Assembly (NCBI RefSeq): GCF_004402215.1
Contig: NZ_SOEZ01000038.1
Location: forward strand, 1 to 64,000
Length of the DNA: 64,000 nt
From: Cryobacterium tagatosivorans
Lineage (GTDB): Bacteria; Actinomycetota; Actinomycetes; Actinomycetales; Microbacteriaceae
Direction of reading: 5' to 3'
Below the pieces are notes generated by a model. That model was not told the DNA's origin and did no database searches. It saw only the letters and a list, made by a program, of their open reading frames with translations. The translations under genes and the position numbers were made by a program. Below are positions 44,295-53,536 of the stretch, piece after piece. The first letter of the stretch is position 1. The number at the start of each line of letters is the position of its first letter.

Positions 44295-44329
44295 GAGCCC
44301 AGCCTAGGAGACAGCGAGTGACGGGGAGA

Positions 44330-46090
44330 TCACTCCGGTCGTTGCCGCGCCGCCGCGCGATCCGGCAGGGTGACTCGGGCGGTGATGAGCTCGGCCGGGA
44401 CCGGCGTGTGCGAGATCAGCAGCACCGCACGCCCGCCCCCGGCGGCGGCGGCCAGGATGTCGCGCACGAGCACCTCGGCCTGGCCGGCGTCGACGTTGGC
44501 CGTCGGCTCGTCGACGACGAGCACGGGGAAGTCGGCGAGCAGGGCGCGGGCCAGCGCGATTCGTTGCGCCTGGCCGCCCGACACGAGGGCGCCGCGCTCG
44601 CCGACCTGCGCGTCGAGGCCGCCGCGCTGCTCCGCCCAGGCGCCGAGGCCCACCCGGTCGAGCACGGCTCGCAGCTCGTCGTCGGTCGCGGTTTCCCTGG
44701 CGAAGAGCAGGTTCTGGCGGATGCTGTCGTCGAACAACCAGGGATGCTGCTCGCACAGCCCGACCAGGCGTCGAACCTCGGCCTGCGGAAGGTCTCGGAC
44801 CGGGACTCCCCCGAGCCGGTAGGACCCCGTGTGCTCGAGGAAACGGACGAGCGCCTGGGCCAGGGTCGTCTTGCCGGAGCCGCTCGGTCCGGCCAAGTGG
44901 ACCCGGTCCCCCGGCGCGAGCCGGAGGGTCACCCCGGAGACCGCCGGCGCGGCGGAGCCCGGCCAGGCCGCGCCGACGTCGTCCAGTTCCAGCAGGGGAA
45001 CGGTGCCGGCGGGCGCGGGCTGTGCGGGCTGTGCAGGCGCGGACGCCCGATGCGTCTCCGTCGCAGGTCCAGTCCGGGACTCCGCCGGGATCTCCGCCGG
45101 GATCTCCGCCGGAAGCGCGTCGGCGACGCGCCCGGCACTGGAGCGCACCTGGCGCCAGGCGCTGAGGGCCGGCGGGATCAGGCCGAAGACCTCGAACACC
45201 GCCAGCGGTACCAGCACGATCACGGCGACGGCCGGGCCGGCGATCGCCGACGAGCCGTGAGCCGGGATGCCGACGACCAGGGCCGCCACGGTCGCCGCGC
45301 CGGCGAACAGGGACAGCACGGCGCCCTGCACACCCACCCCGAGCGACCCGCGGAGCGTGGCCCGCCGCAGGCGCTGGTCCGCCCGGGCGAGCGACGCCAG
45401 CCGCTCGTCGAGCACGTCGAAGGCGCGGAGCACGTCGAGGTTCTCCACGACCTCGAGCACCTCGTCGGCGAGGGCCCCGCGCAGCGGCGCGAGCTCCCGC
45501 TCCGACCGCGCCGCGACCGCCCCGGCCGACAGCGTGCCGAGGATGCCGGCGAGCAGCAGGCAGAGCCCGAGCGTCATCCCGGCGGCCGGCAGCACGAGCC
45601 AGACGCCCACGACGCTCAGCACCGACACGAGGCCGGCCGTGGCCAGCGGCTGCACGACCCGCAGCGGCAGGTTCTGGAGGTCGTCGACGTCGCGCACGAG
45701 CCGGCTGAGCAGGTCGCCGCGCCGGGTGTTCGCGAGGCCGGCGGGGGCGAGCGGCACGATCCGTTCGTAGACGCCCAGCCGCAGATCGACCAGCCGGCGG
45801 AACGCGGCGTCGTGGCCGGTCAGACGTTCCAGGTAGCGGAAGGCCGAGCGCGCGAGGGCGAACGCGCGCACCCCGACGACGGCCATCGAGAGGTACAGGA
45901 TCGGCGGCTGCTCGGCCGCCCGGGTGATCAGCCAGGCCGAGGTCGCCAGCAGCGCCACCGCGGACAGCGCGCTCAGGACGCCGGCCGCGAGGCCGGGCAG
46001 GAACCAGCGCGCCTTCGGCTGGGCCAGCCGGAGCACGGCCCGCGTGGCGGCCGGGCGGGCGTCGGAGGGGCGGGCGGGAACGTCAGACAT
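44330..46090 (-). CDS. cydC: Heterodimeric ABC exporter subunit CydC
   Basis: A 586-residue ABC transporter half with six helices and a nucleotide-binding domain. Walker A is GPSGSGKTTL, the signature is LVSGGQAQR, Walker B is VLVVDEPTANVD and the switch is LISHT. CydDC exports cysteine/glutathione or haem and is needed to assemble cytochrome bd. A small in-frame repeat EIPAEIPAE lies in the linker between the domains. The start ATG 46090 overlaps cydD by eight bases; the frame is open further upstream but inside cydD. Confidence 0.92.
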   Translation of the reverse strand: MSDVPARPSDARPAATRAVLRLAQPKARWFLPGLAAGVLSALSAVALLATSAWLITRAAEQPPILYLSMAVVGVRAFALARSAFRYLERLTGHDAAFRRLVDLRLGVYERIVPLAPAGLANTRRGDLLSRLVRDVDDLQNLPLRVVQPLATAGLVSVLSVVGVWLVLPAAGMTLGLCLLLAGILGTLSAGAVAARSERELAPLRGALADEVLEVVENLDVLRAFDVLDERLASLARADQRLRRATLRGSLGVGVQGAVLSLFAGAATVAALVVGIPAHGSSAIAGPAVAVIVLVPLAVFEVFGLIPPALSAWRQVRSSAGRVADALPAEIPAEIPAESRTGPATETHRASAPAQPAQPAPAGTVPLLELDDVGAAWPGSAAPAVSGVTLRLAPGDRVHLAGPSGSGKTTLAQALVRFLEHTGSYRLGGVPVRDLPQAEVRRLVGLCEQHPWLFDDSIRQNLLFARETATDDELRAVLDRVGLGAWAEQRGGLDAQVGERGALVSGGQAQRIALARALLADFPVLVVDEPTANVDAGQAEVLVRDILAAAAGGGRAVLLISHTPVPAELITARVTLPDRAAARQRPE

Positions 46091-47834
46091 GGCTGGTCTC
46101 CCGCATCCGCACGACCTGATCGGCCGCGGCCGCCAGCGCCGGCCGGTGGCTGACGACGATGACGATTCGCCCCGTCGCGGCCAGCCGGCGGAGGCCGTCG
46201 ACGAGGACCGCTTCGGCCTCCGCGTCGAGCGCCGAGCTGGGTTCGTCGAAGACGACCACCGGGCAGCCGCGCACCAGCGAGCGGTAGATGGCGCGGGCGG
46301 CCGCGACCCGTTGGGCCTGCCCGCCGGACAGGCCCTGCCCGGCGACGCCCAGCCGCGTGGCCGGGGCCAGGTCCGCAGCACCCGACCAGGCCAGCGACCG
46401 GGTGAGGGCGTCGTGGTCGACGGATGCCTCGCCCAGGGTGACGTTGCCCTCGATCGTTCCCGCGAACAGTCCGGGCCGCTGCCCGGCCCAGGCCAGCCAG
46501 GGCCTCCGCCCGCCCGGTCCGACGGGCTCGCCGCCGAGGGTGATGCGCCCGGTGAACGGGACGAAGCCCTGCAGCGCCGCGACCAGCGTCGACTTGCCGA
46601 TCCCGCTCGGACCGCTGATGACGGCCAGCTCACCCGGGCCGAACTCGGCGTCGAATCCGTCGACCGTGCCAATGCCGCCCCGCGGGATGGTGACGTCTTC
46701 GAAGCGGAGCACCGAACCCAGCCCCAGCCCCGAACCCAGCCGCGGACCCCGCACCGAGCCCTGCCCCGACGAGTCCGCGGGCGCGGGGGCGGGGCGCTCC
46801 GGGAGGCGGCCGCCGGCGGGCGGACCTGCTGCCGCACCGGCGGCATCCGCGTGCTCGGTGTCGCTGTCTGTGCCGCTGTCGCCGTCGGCGCCCAGGATCT
46901 CGAACACGTCCTCGGCGGCCGCGAGACCGTCGGCCGCCGCGTGGAACTGCGCGCCGACCTGTCGTACGGGCAGGAAGGCCTCGGGGGCCAGCAGCAGCAC
47001 GAAGAGCCCTGCCCCCAGGGCCAGGCTGCCGTCGACGAGGCGCAGCCCCACGGAGACGGCGACGAGCGCGACGGACAGGCTGGCCGCCAGTTCGAGCACG
47101 AACCCGCTGAGGAAGGAGACCCGCAGCACCGTCATCGTGCGGGTGCGGTATTCCTCGGTGATGGCCCGCAGCCTCGCGGACTGGCGGCGCTCCCGGCCGA
47201 AGATCTTCAGGGTGCCCAGCCCGCCCACCAGGTCGAGGAACCCCGTGCCGAGCCGCTGCAGGGACTCCCACTGCCGGCGTTGCACGGACTGGGTGGCCCG
47301 GCCGATCAGCACCATGAAGACCGGGATGACCGGCAGCACCACGATGACGATGATGCCGCTGGGCAGGTCCTGCCAGAGCATCACCGCGACGAGGATCGGG
47401 GTGGCGATGACGGTCAGCAGCAGCTGCGGCAGGTACCGGGAGAAGTAGTTGTCGAGCGCGTCGAGCCCCACCGTGGTCACGGTTGACAGCCGGGCGCCCT
47501 GCCGGCCGGCCAGCCAGTCCGGACCTCGCTCGGCAATCCGGGCGAGCACCTGGCCGCGCAGCTGGCTCTTGACCTCGGCCGCGCCCCGGTTCGCGGCGAC
47601 CTCGAGCAGCCAGACCAGTCCGGCGCGCAGCACGACAGCAGCGGCGAGGGCGCCGATCGTGCCGGCCAGTTGCTCGAGCGGTTTGCCGTCGATCGCCTGG
47701 CTGATGCCGCGGCTGAGCAGCCAGGCGACGGCCACGGTGACGACCGTCTGCGCGAGGCCGAGCACCGCCCCGACGACGAGGAACCGCCGGGCGGCGCTCG
47801 CGTAGCGGAGCAGCCGAGGATCGAGGGGGCGCAT
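46083..47834 (-). CDS. cydD: Heterodimeric ABC exporter subunit CydD
   Basis: A 583-residue partner of CydC. Six helices (residues 20-300), then the nucleotide-binding domain with Walker A GPSGIGKSTL, signature LSGGQAQR, Walker B PVVVFDEPSSALD and switch VSHRP. The linker between the domains (about 320-380) is Gly/Ala/Pro-rich. It begins five bases after the cydB stop, so it is part of the cydABDC operon. Confidence 0.92.
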   Translation of the reverse strand: MRPLDPRLLRYASAARRFLVVGAVLGLAQTVVTVAVAWLLSRGISQAIDGKPLEQLAGTIGALAAAVVLRAGLVWLLEVAANRGAAEVKSQLRGQVLARIAERGPDWLAGRQGARLSTVTTVGLDALDNYFSRYLPQLLLTVIATPILVAVMLWQDLPSGIIVIVVLPVIPVFMVLIGRATQSVQRRQWESLQRLGTGFLDLVGGLGTLKIFGRERRQSARLRAITEEYRTRTMTVLRVSFLSGFVLELAASLSVALVAVSVGLRLVDGSLALGAGLFVLLLAPEAFLPVRQVGAQFHAAADGLAAAEDVFEILGADGDSGTDSDTEHADAAGAAAGPPAGGRLPERPAPAPADSSGQGSVRGPRLGSGLGLGSVLRFEDVTIPRGGIGTVDGFDAEFGPGELAVISGPSGIGKSTLVAALQGFVPFTGRITLGGEPVGPGGRRPWLAWAGQRPGLFAGTIEGNVTLGEASVDHDALTRSLAWSGAADLAPATRLGVAGQGLSGGQAQRVAAARAIYRSLVRGCPVVVFDEPSSALDAEAEAVLVDGLRRLAATGRIVIVVSHRPALAAAADQVVRMRETSHV

Positions 47835-47839
47835 CCGGT

Positions 47840-48847
47840 CTAGTGTACGGCGGCTTCGATGGTCTTCCGGCTGAGCCGTTTGCGCAGGATCCAGTAGGTC
47901 CAGCCCTGGTAGAGCAGGATGACCGGCATCGCGAACAGGGCCGTCCAGCTCATGACCTCCAGCGTGTACGGCGTCGACGAGGCGTTCGCGATCGTCAGGC
48001 TGTTCGCCGGGTCGTTGCTGGCCGGCATCACATCCGGGAACAGGGAGGCGAAGAGCGTGAGCACTGCGAGGGCGATCGTGGCGGCCATCAGCCCGAAGGC
48101 CCAGCCCTCAGCCTCTCGAAGGTTGGCGATGAAGGCGGCCACCAGGGCAACGGCGGCCAGGGCGGCGAGGATGCCGGTGGCCGGGCTGCCGTACGCCAGC
48201 ACGGTCCAGGCCAGGAAGGTTGCCGCGACGACGATGGTGGCGACGCCAGATCGGACGGCGAGGAGCCGGGCGCGCCGGCGGATGTCGCCTTCCGTCTTCA
48301 GCGAGACGAAGACCACCCCGTGCGTGAAGAACAGCAGCAGCGTGGTCAGACCGCCGAGCAGGGCATACGGATTCAGCAGGTCGAAGAACGTGCCGGTGTA
48401 GTTGAAGCCGGCGTCGAGGGGAACGCCGCGGACGACGTTGGCGAAGGCCACGCCCCAGAGCAGCGCCGGGATGGCGGACCCGGCCACGATCATCCGGTCG
48501 AAGCCGCGCTTCCACTCCGCCCCCGGCCGCTGGTGCCGGTATTCGAACGAGACGCCGCGGGCGATGAGCGCCAGCAGGATCAGCAGCAGGGCCAGGTAGA
48601 AACCGCTGAACATGGTCGCGTACCACTCGGGGAAGGCCGCGAAGAGCGCGGCGCCGGCGACGATGACCCACGTTTCGTTGAGGTCCCAGACCGGGCCGAT
48701 CGTGTTGATGAGCACGCGGCGGTCGACGTCGTCCCTGCCGAGGAAGGGCAGGGACATGCCGACGCCGAAGTCGAACCCGTCGAGCACGAAGTACCCGACG
48801 AACAGCGCCGCGATGATCCAGAACCAGAGTGTGTTGAGTTCCATCAT
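47840..48847 (-). CDS. cydB: Cytochrome bd oxidase subunit II
   Basis: A 335-residue membrane subunit of cytochrome bd, the high-affinity terminal oxidase. The typical N-terminus LWFWIIAALFVGYFVLDGFDFGVG holds the conserved Asp pair (quoted in full length 24 only in part: FVLDGFDFGVG). Also GPVWDLNETWVI (WDxNEVW motif) and FEYRHQ. About nine helices. Second gene of the operon, six bases after cydA. Confidence 0.96.
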   Translation of the reverse strand: MMELNTLWFWIIAALFVGYFVLDGFDFGVGMSLPFLGRDDVDRRVLINTIGPVWDLNETWVIVAGAALFAAFPEWYATMFSGFYLALLLILLALIARGVSFEYRHQRPGAEWKRGFDRMIVAGSAIPALLWGVAFANVVRGVPLDAGFNYTGTFFDLLNPYALLGGLTTLLLFFTHGVVFVSLKTEGDIRRRARLLAVRSGVATIVVAATFLAWTVLAYGSPATGILAALAAVALVAAFIANLREAEGWAFGLMAATIALAVLTLFASLFPDVMPASNDPANSLTIANASSTPYTLEVMSWTALFAMPVILLYQGWTYWILRKRLSRKTIEAAVH

Positions 48848-48853
48848 TCGCTC

Positions 48854-50263
48854 CTAGTAGACCGTTGTCCGCGGCGTGATTTCCCCGGAGACCGGGTCCG
48901 GGGCGGCCACATCGTCCGGCCCCTTGCGGATCGCCCGCAGGATGAGCCCGAATTCGACCACGGCGAGGGCGCCGTAGATCGCGGTGAAGGCGATGAGAGA
49001 TATCAGGATTTCGAGGCCGGAGACGTTGGGCGAGACGCCGTCCTGCGTCTTCAGCAGGCCGAACACGAGCCAGGGTTGCCGGCCCATCTCGGTGAACACC
49101 CAGCCGACGCTCATGGCCAGCAGCGAGAACGGGAAGGACCAGATCGCGACCCGCCACATCCACCGGCGGGGAACACGCCCGCCGCGGGTGAACCAGAGCC
49201 CTGCCACGGCCACCAGCATGTGCGCGAGGCCGAGGCCGATCATCCAGCGGAAGGACCAGTAGGTGACCCAGATGATCGGCGTGTAGTCGCCGGGCCCGTA
49301 GAGCTGCGTGTACTGCGCCTGCAGGTTGTTGATGCCCTCGACGGTGCCGTCGAACGTGTGCGTCGACAGGAACGACAGAAGGTACGGCACGCGCACCGAG
49401 AAGAGTTCGTGCACGCCGTCCGGTGTGCCCAGGGTGAAGATCGAGAAGGATGCGTTCGCGCCGGTTGCCGTCGTGTACAGGGCCTCCGCCGCGGCCATCT
49501 TCATCGGCTGGGCGTCCACCATGGCCAGGCTGAGCTGGTCACCCATCAGCGTGGTCAGCACACCGGAGATGACCATCATCCAGAGGCCGAACTTGAGCGC
49601 CGGACGCATCGTCTCCAGGTGCTGGTTGCGGGACAGGTGCCACGCGGCCACGGAGATGATCAGCCCCGCGGACACCATGAAGCAGGCGGCGATCGTGTGC
49701 GGGAACGCGGCCAGGGCGATCGGGTTGGACAACAGCTCGCCGATGCTGGTCAGCTCGGCGCGGCCGCGTGCCTCGTTGATCTGGAAGCCGACCGGGTTCT
49801 GCATGAAGGCGTTGGCGGCGATGATGAAGTAGGCGGACGCCGTGCTTCCGATCGCGACCAGCCAGATGGTGGCGAGGTGCAGGCGGCGCGGGAGCTTGTC
49901 CCAGCCGAAGATCCACAGGCCGATGAACGTCGCCTCGAGGAAGAACGCGACGATGCCCTCGAACGCCAGCGGGGCGCCGAAGACGTCACCGACGAAGCGG
50001 GAGTAGTCCGACCAGTTCATGCCGAACTGGAACTCCTGCACGATCCCGGTGACGACGCCCATGGCGAAGTTGATCAGCAGGATCTTGCCGAAGAAGTGGG
50101 TGAGCTGCAGGTATTTCGCCTTGTCGGTGCGCACCCAGGCCGTCTGGAAAATGGCGACGGTGAGGGCCAGGCCGATGGTGAGCGGCACAAACAGGAAGTG
50201 GTAAATGGTCGTCAGGCCGAATTGCCAGCGGGAGAGCAGTAACGGGTCCAGCCACTCGGTCAT
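48854..50263 (-). CDS. cydA: Cytochrome bd oxidase subunit I
   Basis: A 469-residue haem-binding subunit of cytochrome bd quinol oxidase. Hallmarks: RWQFGLTTIYHFLFVPLTIG with the haem b595 His, NFAMGVVTGIVQEFQFGMNW, the EATFIGLW helix and the periplasmic Q-loop. The GRQPW motif (EMGRQPWLVFGLL) is present. First gene of cydABDC. Its promoter region, shared with blaI, carries two TTCTAC-N5-GTAGAA dyads. Confidence 0.97.
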   Translation of the reverse strand: MTEWLDPLLLSRWQFGLTTIYHFLFVPLTIGLALTVAIFQTAWVRTDKAKYLQLTHFFGKILLINFAMGVVTGIVQEFQFGMNWSDYSRFVGDVFGAPLAFEGIVAFFLEATFIGLWIFGWDKLPRRLHLATIWLVAIGSTASAYFIIAANAFMQNPVGFQINEARGRAELTSIGELLSNPIALAAFPHTIAACFMVSAGLIISVAAWHLSRNQHLETMRPALKFGLWMMVISGVLTTLMGDQLSLAMVDAQPMKMAAAEALYTTATGANASFSIFTLGTPDGVHELFSVRVPYLLSFLSTHTFDGTVEGINNLQAQYTQLYGPGDYTPIIWVTYWSFRWMIGLGLAHMLVAVAGLWFTRGGRVPRRWMWRVAIWSFPFSLLAMSVGWVFTEMGRQPWLVFGLLKTQDGVSPNVSGLEILISLIAFTAIYGALAVVEFGLILRAIRKGPDDVAAPDPVSGEITPRTTVY

Positions 50264-50281
50264 CGTCTCTCCACATTCCGT

Positions 50282-50323
50282 TTCTACTGTGGGTAGAACA
50301 TTACACTTCTACGAAGCGTAGAA
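50282..50323. promoter_or_regulatory. Two BlaI-type operator dyads between cydA and blaI
   Basis: TTCTACTGTGGGTAGAA (50282-50298) and TTCTACGAAGCGTAGAA (50307-50323) are two dyads with identical perfect 6-bp arms and 5-base spacers, centred 25 bases apart. They lie in the divergent promoter region and are the natural targets of the BlaI-type protein, placing cytochrome bd under its control. Confidence 0.75.
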
Positions 50324-50353
50324 ACAACACTCCGGCGGCGGTAAACTGAACCA

Positions 50354-50740
50354 ATGGGCAATCTGGGCACGTTGGAGAGAACGGTGATGGATGTCCTCTG
50401 GGACATCGATGGGTCGCTGAGCGCCAACGAGCTCAGGGACCGCCTGGCCGACGCATCCGCCACGCCAGCCGGGCGCGGCACCCTCGCCACGACGACGATC
50501 CTCACGGTCCTCTCCCGGCTCGAGAAGAAGGGCTTCGTCATGCGCGACCGGGGCAGCCGGCCGCATCTGTACCGGGCGACGACGACGCGCACGGATCACA
50601 CCGCGGACCTCATGCTCGAGGTCCTCGGCTCCGCCTCCGACCGGCAGGCCGCGCTGGCCCGGTTCATCGGCACGGTGAGCCCGCAGGAGGCCGAGGCCCT
50701 TCGGCAGCTCCTCGGCGTCGGTTCACCCGGCCGCGAGTGA
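50354..50740 (+). CDS. BlaI/MecI-family transcriptional repressor
   Basis: A 128-residue winged-helix repressor: LGTLERTVMDVLWDIDGSLSANELRD (in part), TTTILTVLSRLEKKGFVMRD and RPHLYRATTTR wing. The C-terminal dimer helix is present. In known systems such repressors are cleaved on signal from a membrane M56 protease. TAAACT lies six bases before the ATG, so the mRNA may be leaderless. Confidence 0.93.
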   Translation: MGNLGTLERTVMDVLWDIDGSLSANELRDRLADASATPAGRGTLATTTILTVLSRLEKKGFVMRDRGSRPHLYRATTTRTDHTADLMLEVLGSASDRQAALARFIGTVSPQEAEALRQLLGVGSPGRE

Positions 50741-50780
50741 GCTCGCACCCCGCGCGGCACCCGCCGCGGCCGGAGTAGGC

Positions 50781-51737
50781 GTGTTCGCGGCAGCGGCGAG
50801 CCTCGGGATCGTGGCGGTCGCCCTGGCCTGGCCGGTCCCGATCCTGCTCGCCGCCAGCCGGTGGCCGGCCCGCGCGCCCGGGGTCGCGCTCGTGCTGTGG
50901 CAGTCGATCGCGCTGGCCGGCGGGCTCGCGATGATCGGTTCGTTGCTCGCCTACGGGCTGCTCCCGTTCGGGACAACGCTGCCGGGCGGCATCCTCGGCG
51001 TGCTCCGGCAGCTCTCCGGCGGGCCGCTGCCGGCCGGCACGTCCTTCGCCCATCTGCTGGCGCTGTGCGCCGCGCTCCTGCTGGGCGGGCACCTTCTGCT
51101 CAACCTGGCGACGACCTTCGCCAGGGCCGAGCATCAGCGTCGGCGGCACCTCCATCTCATCGGTCTGCTCAGCGAACCGCTGCGGGATCGCCCCGGAACG
51201 CGTGTGATCGCGCACGCGGCGCCGGTGGCGTACTGCCTGCCCGGGGCGACCCGGTCGGCCACGGTGTTGTCCGAGGGGCTCCTCCGGCTCCTCGACGCGG
51301 ACCAGCTCCGCGGGGTCATCGCGCACGAACGCGCGCACCTCCGGCAGCAACATCACCTGGTGCTGCTCGCCTTCAAGTCCTGGCACAGCGCCCTGCCCTG
51401 GTTTCCGATCGCCAACCGTGCCGAGAACGCGGTCGCGCTGCTCGTCGAGATGCTCGCCGACGACCAGGCCCGGCGCCACGTCGACGATCGCACCCTGGCC
51501 ACGGCGATCGCGCTGGTCGGTTCCGCCGGGCACGCCCTTCCGGGCGAGGACCCGGCGTTCGCGGGATCCGCGGCTTCGGCGGCCACGGCGGCCGAGCCGG
51601 GCCACGCGCCGGTCGCTCCGCGGGTGCGGCGGCTTCTGGCCCCCGAGCCTTGCCTGACCCGGGCCGCCGGTGTGGGGGCGGGCGCCGCCGCCGCCGGCCT
51701 GCTCGCGCTGCCGGTGCTGCTCCTGCTCCTCGCCTGA
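50781..51737 (+). CDS. M56-family membrane metalloprotease (BlaR-like)
   Basis: A 318-residue membrane protein with four or five helices and the zinc-protease motif HERAH at 182-186. A downstream ADDQARR provides the third ligand region. It starts at GTG 50781, 40 bases after the repressor gene, so the two form a signalling pair. There is no penicillin-binding sensor domain, so the signal is unlikely to be a beta-lactam; cydA control suggests redox or respiratory stress. Confidence 0.88.
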   Translation: MFAAAASLGIVAVALAWPVPILLAASRWPARAPGVALVLWQSIALAGGLAMIGSLLAYGLLPFGTTLPGGILGVLRQLSGGPLPAGTSFAHLLALCAALLLGGHLLLNLATTFARAEHQRRRHLHLIGLLSEPLRDRPGTRVIAHAAPVAYCLPGATRSATVLSEGLLRLLDADQLRGVIAHERAHLRQQHHLVLLAFKSWHSALPWFPIANRAENAVALLVEMLADDQARRHVDDRTLATAIALVGSAGHALPGEDPAFAGSAASAATAAEPGHAPVAPRVRRLLAPEPCLTRAAGVGAGAAAAGLLALPVLLLLLA

Positions 51738-51781
51738 CCGCGCCGGCCGCGCCGGGAAGACCGACGGTCTGCACACGCACG

Positions 51782-51858
51782 AATTCGACGGACATTCCCG
51801 TGAATCCGGGCGGCGAGGCCCGGAAGACCGGCCTGCGGCCGAGAATGTCCGTCGAATT
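51782..51858. terminator. Long inverted repeat between convergent genes
   Basis: Perfect 16-bp arms AATTCGACGGACATTC / GAATGTCCGTCGAATT, with an inner 45-base loop that can form a further GC-rich stem. It lies between the convergent M56 and substrate-binding protein genes and probably serves both as terminator. Confidence 0.75.
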
Positions 51859-51871
51859 GGTGAGGAGCGGG

Positions 51872-52795
51872 TTAGAACAGGTTGGCCTGCTTGAGCCAGG
51901 CGGCAGCGATGTCTTCGGCCTTCTTCTGGTCGTTGGCGCTCTCCGCGTTCAGGCTCACCAGGTCCTCGGCGGACAGCGCAGCGCTGACCGTGTTGAGGAC
52001 CTTCTCGGCCTTGTCGGTGACCTTGTCGGAGACCACCGGCACGACGTTGTCGGCGAAGAAGAGCCCGTCCGGGTCGGCGAGGGCGACGAGCTTGTTGGAC
52101 TTGATGTTCGGGCTGGCCGTGTAGATGTTGGTGATCTGGATGTCTCCGTCGACGAGGGCCTTGACGGTGAGCGGGCCTCCGCCATCCTCGATCGGTTTGA
52201 AGCCGGCGGTTTCGATGCCGTACTTCTCCTTGAGCGCCTTCGGCCCGTAGGGACGGGTCTCGAGCTCCGCGTTGCCGCCCACGACGATCGGCTCCGTGAC
52301 GTTCTTCAGGGACTCGATGTCGGTCAGGTTGTACTTGTCGGCGAAGGCCTGCGTGACGGTCCAGGAGTTCTGGTCGGAGGCATCCGCCTTGTCGAGGACG
52401 CGGAGACCCTCGGGCAGGGCTTCCTGGAGGGACGCGTAGATCTCGTCGCTCGTGCCGCCGGCCGCGTTCTTGTCGAGCGCCTGCAGCAGGCTTCCGGTGT
52501 ACTCGGGGAAGACGTCGATCTTGCCCGCCTCGATGTCGGGCAGGTAGACCTCGCGCTGGCCGATCCGGAAGTCCCGCTCGACCGCGATGTCGTTCGCCTC
52601 GAGCGCCTGGGCGTAGATCTCGGCGATGATCTCGTTCGAGTAGTAGTCCTGCGAGCCGACGATCAGCTTGTCGCCGGACGCCTTATCCGACCCGCTGTCC
52701 AGCGGATTGCCGGACGCACACCCTGCGAGGGCTACGACGGCCCCAACCCAGGCCGCGCTGACAAGCGCGAGCCGGCCTCTTTTTGCTGTGAACAT
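51872..52795 (-). CDS. Glycine betaine/choline ABC transporter, binding lipoprotein
   Basis: A 307-residue OpuCC/ProX-type substrate-binding lipoprotein. Signal peptide ends in lipobox LAGC (Cys26). The domain begins KLIVGSQDYYSNEIIAEIYA and includes DVFPEYTGSLLQAL and TVTQAFADKYNLT, typical of compatible-solute binders. Last gene of a four-gene osmolyte uptake operon; the upstream permease stop is directly followed by its ATG. Confidence 0.93.
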   Translation of the reverse strand: MFTAKRGRLALVSAAWVGAVVALAGCASGNPLDSGSDKASGDKLIVGSQDYYSNEIIAEIYAQALEANDIAVERDFRIGQREVYLPDIEAGKIDVFPEYTGSLLQALDKNAAGGTSDEIYASLQEALPEGLRVLDKADASDQNSWTVTQAFADKYNLTDIESLKNVTEPIVVGGNAELETRPYGPKALKEKYGIETAGFKPIEDGGGPLTVKALVDGDIQITNIYTASPNIKSNKLVALADPDGLFFADNVVPVVSDKVTDKAEKVLNTVSAALSAEDLVSLNAESANDQKKAEDIAAAWLKQANLF

Positions 52796-53536
52796 TTAGT
52801 TTCTTCCTTCCGCGATGGTGGATTCCATCCCCGGGCGTGGTCTGGCTGACCGGGCCCGGACTTCTGTGGGGTGTCCCGCGGCGACGCCGCGCGGCAGGAC
52901 GACCCTGTCGATGACCGAGAAGATACCCTCCAGGGCCAGGGCGAGCAGGATCACGAGGATCGAGCCGCCCAGCATCTCGGCGTAGTCCCGGGTCTTGAGC
53001 CCGGTGAACAGGAAGCGGCCGAGCCCGAAGTCCGCGACATAGGCGGCCAGGGTGGCCGTGGCGACGACCTGCAGCGTTCCCGAGCGGAGGCCGCCGATCA
53101 GCAGGGGCAGCCCCAGCGGGATCTCCACCTTGCGCACGATCTGCCACTCGGACATACCCACCGAGCGCGCGGCGTCGATGGTGGTCCGGTCGATCGCCTC
53201 GAACCCGGTGTACGCGCCGGCCAGGACCGGCGGGATGGCCAGCACGGTCAGCGCCACATACGGCGCCTCCAGCCCGATGCCGACCCACAGCGCGACCAGG
53301 GTGAGCAGGCCGAGCGTCGGCAGGGCCCGCAGCCCGCCGGACACAGCCACGGCCAGGCCCCGGCCGCGGCCGGTGTGGCCGATCAGGAAGCCGAGCGGCA
53401 CGGCCAGCGCCGATGCCATCAGGATGGTCACGAGGGTGAAGACCAGGTGCTCGAGCAGTCGGGACGGGATGGAGCCGTCCCCGACGTTGTTGGCCGGGTC
53501 GAAGATCCAGTTCAGTGCGTCCAGGAAGAGGGTCAC
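52796..53536 (-). CDS. Glycine betaine/choline ABC transporter, permease
   Basis: A 246-residue BPD-type permease with about six helices. The EAA loop that contacts the ATPase is EAIDRTTIDAARSVGMSEWQ. It starts at GTG 53536, overlapping the first permease by four bases. Together with the second permease it forms the membrane channel of an OpuC-type importer. Confidence 0.92.
   Translation of the reverse strand: MTLFLDALNWIFDPANNVGDGSIPSRLLEHLVFTLVTILMASALAVPLGFLIGHTGRGRGLAVAVSGGLRALPTLGLLTLVALWVGIGLEAPYVALTVLAIPPVLAGAYTGFEAIDRTTIDAARSVGMSEWQIVRKVEIPLGLPLLIGGLRSGTLQVVATATLAAYVADFGLGRFLFTGLKTRDYAEMLGGSILVILLALALEGIFSVIDRVVLPRGVAAGHPTEVRARSARPRPGMESTIAEGRN

Noticed and set aside
42720-46153. 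Long plus-strand frames opposite pabB and cydC
   Set aside because: Antisense shadows with Arg/Gly/Gln-rich composition; the real genes with Walker and chorismate-binding motifs are on the minus strand.
46091-46846. N-terminal extension of cydC
   Set aside because: The frame stays open upstream but lies inside cydD and is Arg/Ser/Pro-rich; the ATG at 46090 begins the true CydC.
47843-50242. 799-codon plus-strand frame opposite cydB and cydA
   Set aside because: Antisense shadow; no protein features, and both cytochrome bd subunits are complete on the other strand.
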